Shown here piece by piece: positions 63,980-64,000 of a stretch of DNA of 64,000 nucleotides. Made by a program: the position numbers and the translations under genes. The notes beneath the pieces were generated by a model, which worked only from the letters and a program-made list of their open reading frames with translations, was not told the origin of the DNA and ran no database searches. Positions within the stretch are counted from its first letter, which is position 1, and each line of letters begins with the position of its first letter. Origin of the DNA: Roseburia sp. (GTDB taxonomy: Bacteria > Bacillota_A > Clostridia > Lachnospirales > Lachnospiraceae); NCBI GenBank assembly GCA_019411365.1, contig DXQT01000010.1, positions 11,195-75,194 of the forward strand. The letters are read 5' to 3'.

Positions 63980-64000
63980 CTGTCTCTTATACACATCTGA
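63980..64000 (+). other. Sequencing adapter (Nextera transposon end), not genomic
   Basis: The last 21 bases begin CTGTCTCTTATACACATCT and then GA. This is the 19-base Tn5 mosaic end followed by the first bases of the standard Nextera adapter. It interrupts the hydrolase reading frame and marks the real end of the contig at 63979. Confidence 0.95.

Overview
The window looks like a chromosomal segment of a low-to-moderate GC, Gram-positive anaerobe of the Lachnospiraceae, most likely near Roseburia/Agathobacter. This is inferred from gene content: ferredoxin-dependent oxoacid oxidoreductase, anaerobic glycerol-3-phosphate oxidation without a menaquinone enzyme, T-box leaders, chemotaxis receptors, a Rpn-type nuclease remnant, and strong GGAG ribosome sites. 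No rRNA, tRNA, CRISPR array, prophage or complete insertion sequence was seen.

Layout: 0-9.3 kb carries rsmA, a chemotaxis receptor, a radical-SAM/DUF4130 DNA-repair pair behind two LexA-like boxes, tatD, and a decayed chemotaxis receptor and response regulator. 9.4-13.3 kb holds a polytopic membrane protein and metG behind a T-box. 13.5-16 kb has a secreted fibronectin-like protein and a broken Rpn nuclease. 16-22.6 kb is a glycerol regulon (glpP-glpK-glpF-FAD dehydrogenase-FAD oxidoreductase-DUF1667) with two related terminator leaders that fit GlpP antitermination. 22.8-29.6 kb is accessory: a SGNH hydrolase, a paralogue of the membrane protein, an AT-rich island with a subtilase lacking its His region, a Ca/Na exchanger, and mntP behind a yybP-ykoY manganese riboswitch. 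29.6-33 kb is a SWIM-SNF2 helicase.

33-47.6 kb is a phosphate locus, all on the minus strand. It contains phoR, phoP, a Na/Pi cotransporter, phoU, pstBACS, and then a tightly overlapping five-gene set: polyphosphate kinase, small alarmone synthetase, MFS transporter, monoacylglycerol-lipase-like hydrolase and glycerophosphodiesterase. Arrays of TTTACA/TTTACC repeats at 11-bp spacing (Pho boxes) precede pstS, the cotransporter-phoP-phoR unit and the glycerophosphodiesterase. The five genes therefore look like one PhoP-controlled operon joining phospholipid-phosphate scavenging to polyphosphate and (p)ppGpp synthesis. This is the most interesting system here. Its ppk start appears frameshifted in an A7 tract.

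47.8-53.7 kb carries two permeases and a two-polypeptide 2-oxoacid:ferredoxin oxidoreductase. 53.7-57.5 kb is a biotin operon (bioY-bioB-bioD-bioA) behind two BirA-type operators. 57.6-63.3 kb has a secreted protein, a HAD phosphatase, an ECF sigma/anti-sigma pair and tyrS behind a T-box. The last gene is cut by the end of the sequence, whose final 21 bases match the Nextera transposon adapter and are not genomic.

Several short dispersed repeats recur in 5' leaders and between genes of an operon. They include a near-identical 67-bp element with a hairpin and ribosome site, a TGTGAAAAAT hairpin family, a promoter-like repeat, and a structured element near 47.7 kb related to one near 26.1 kb.
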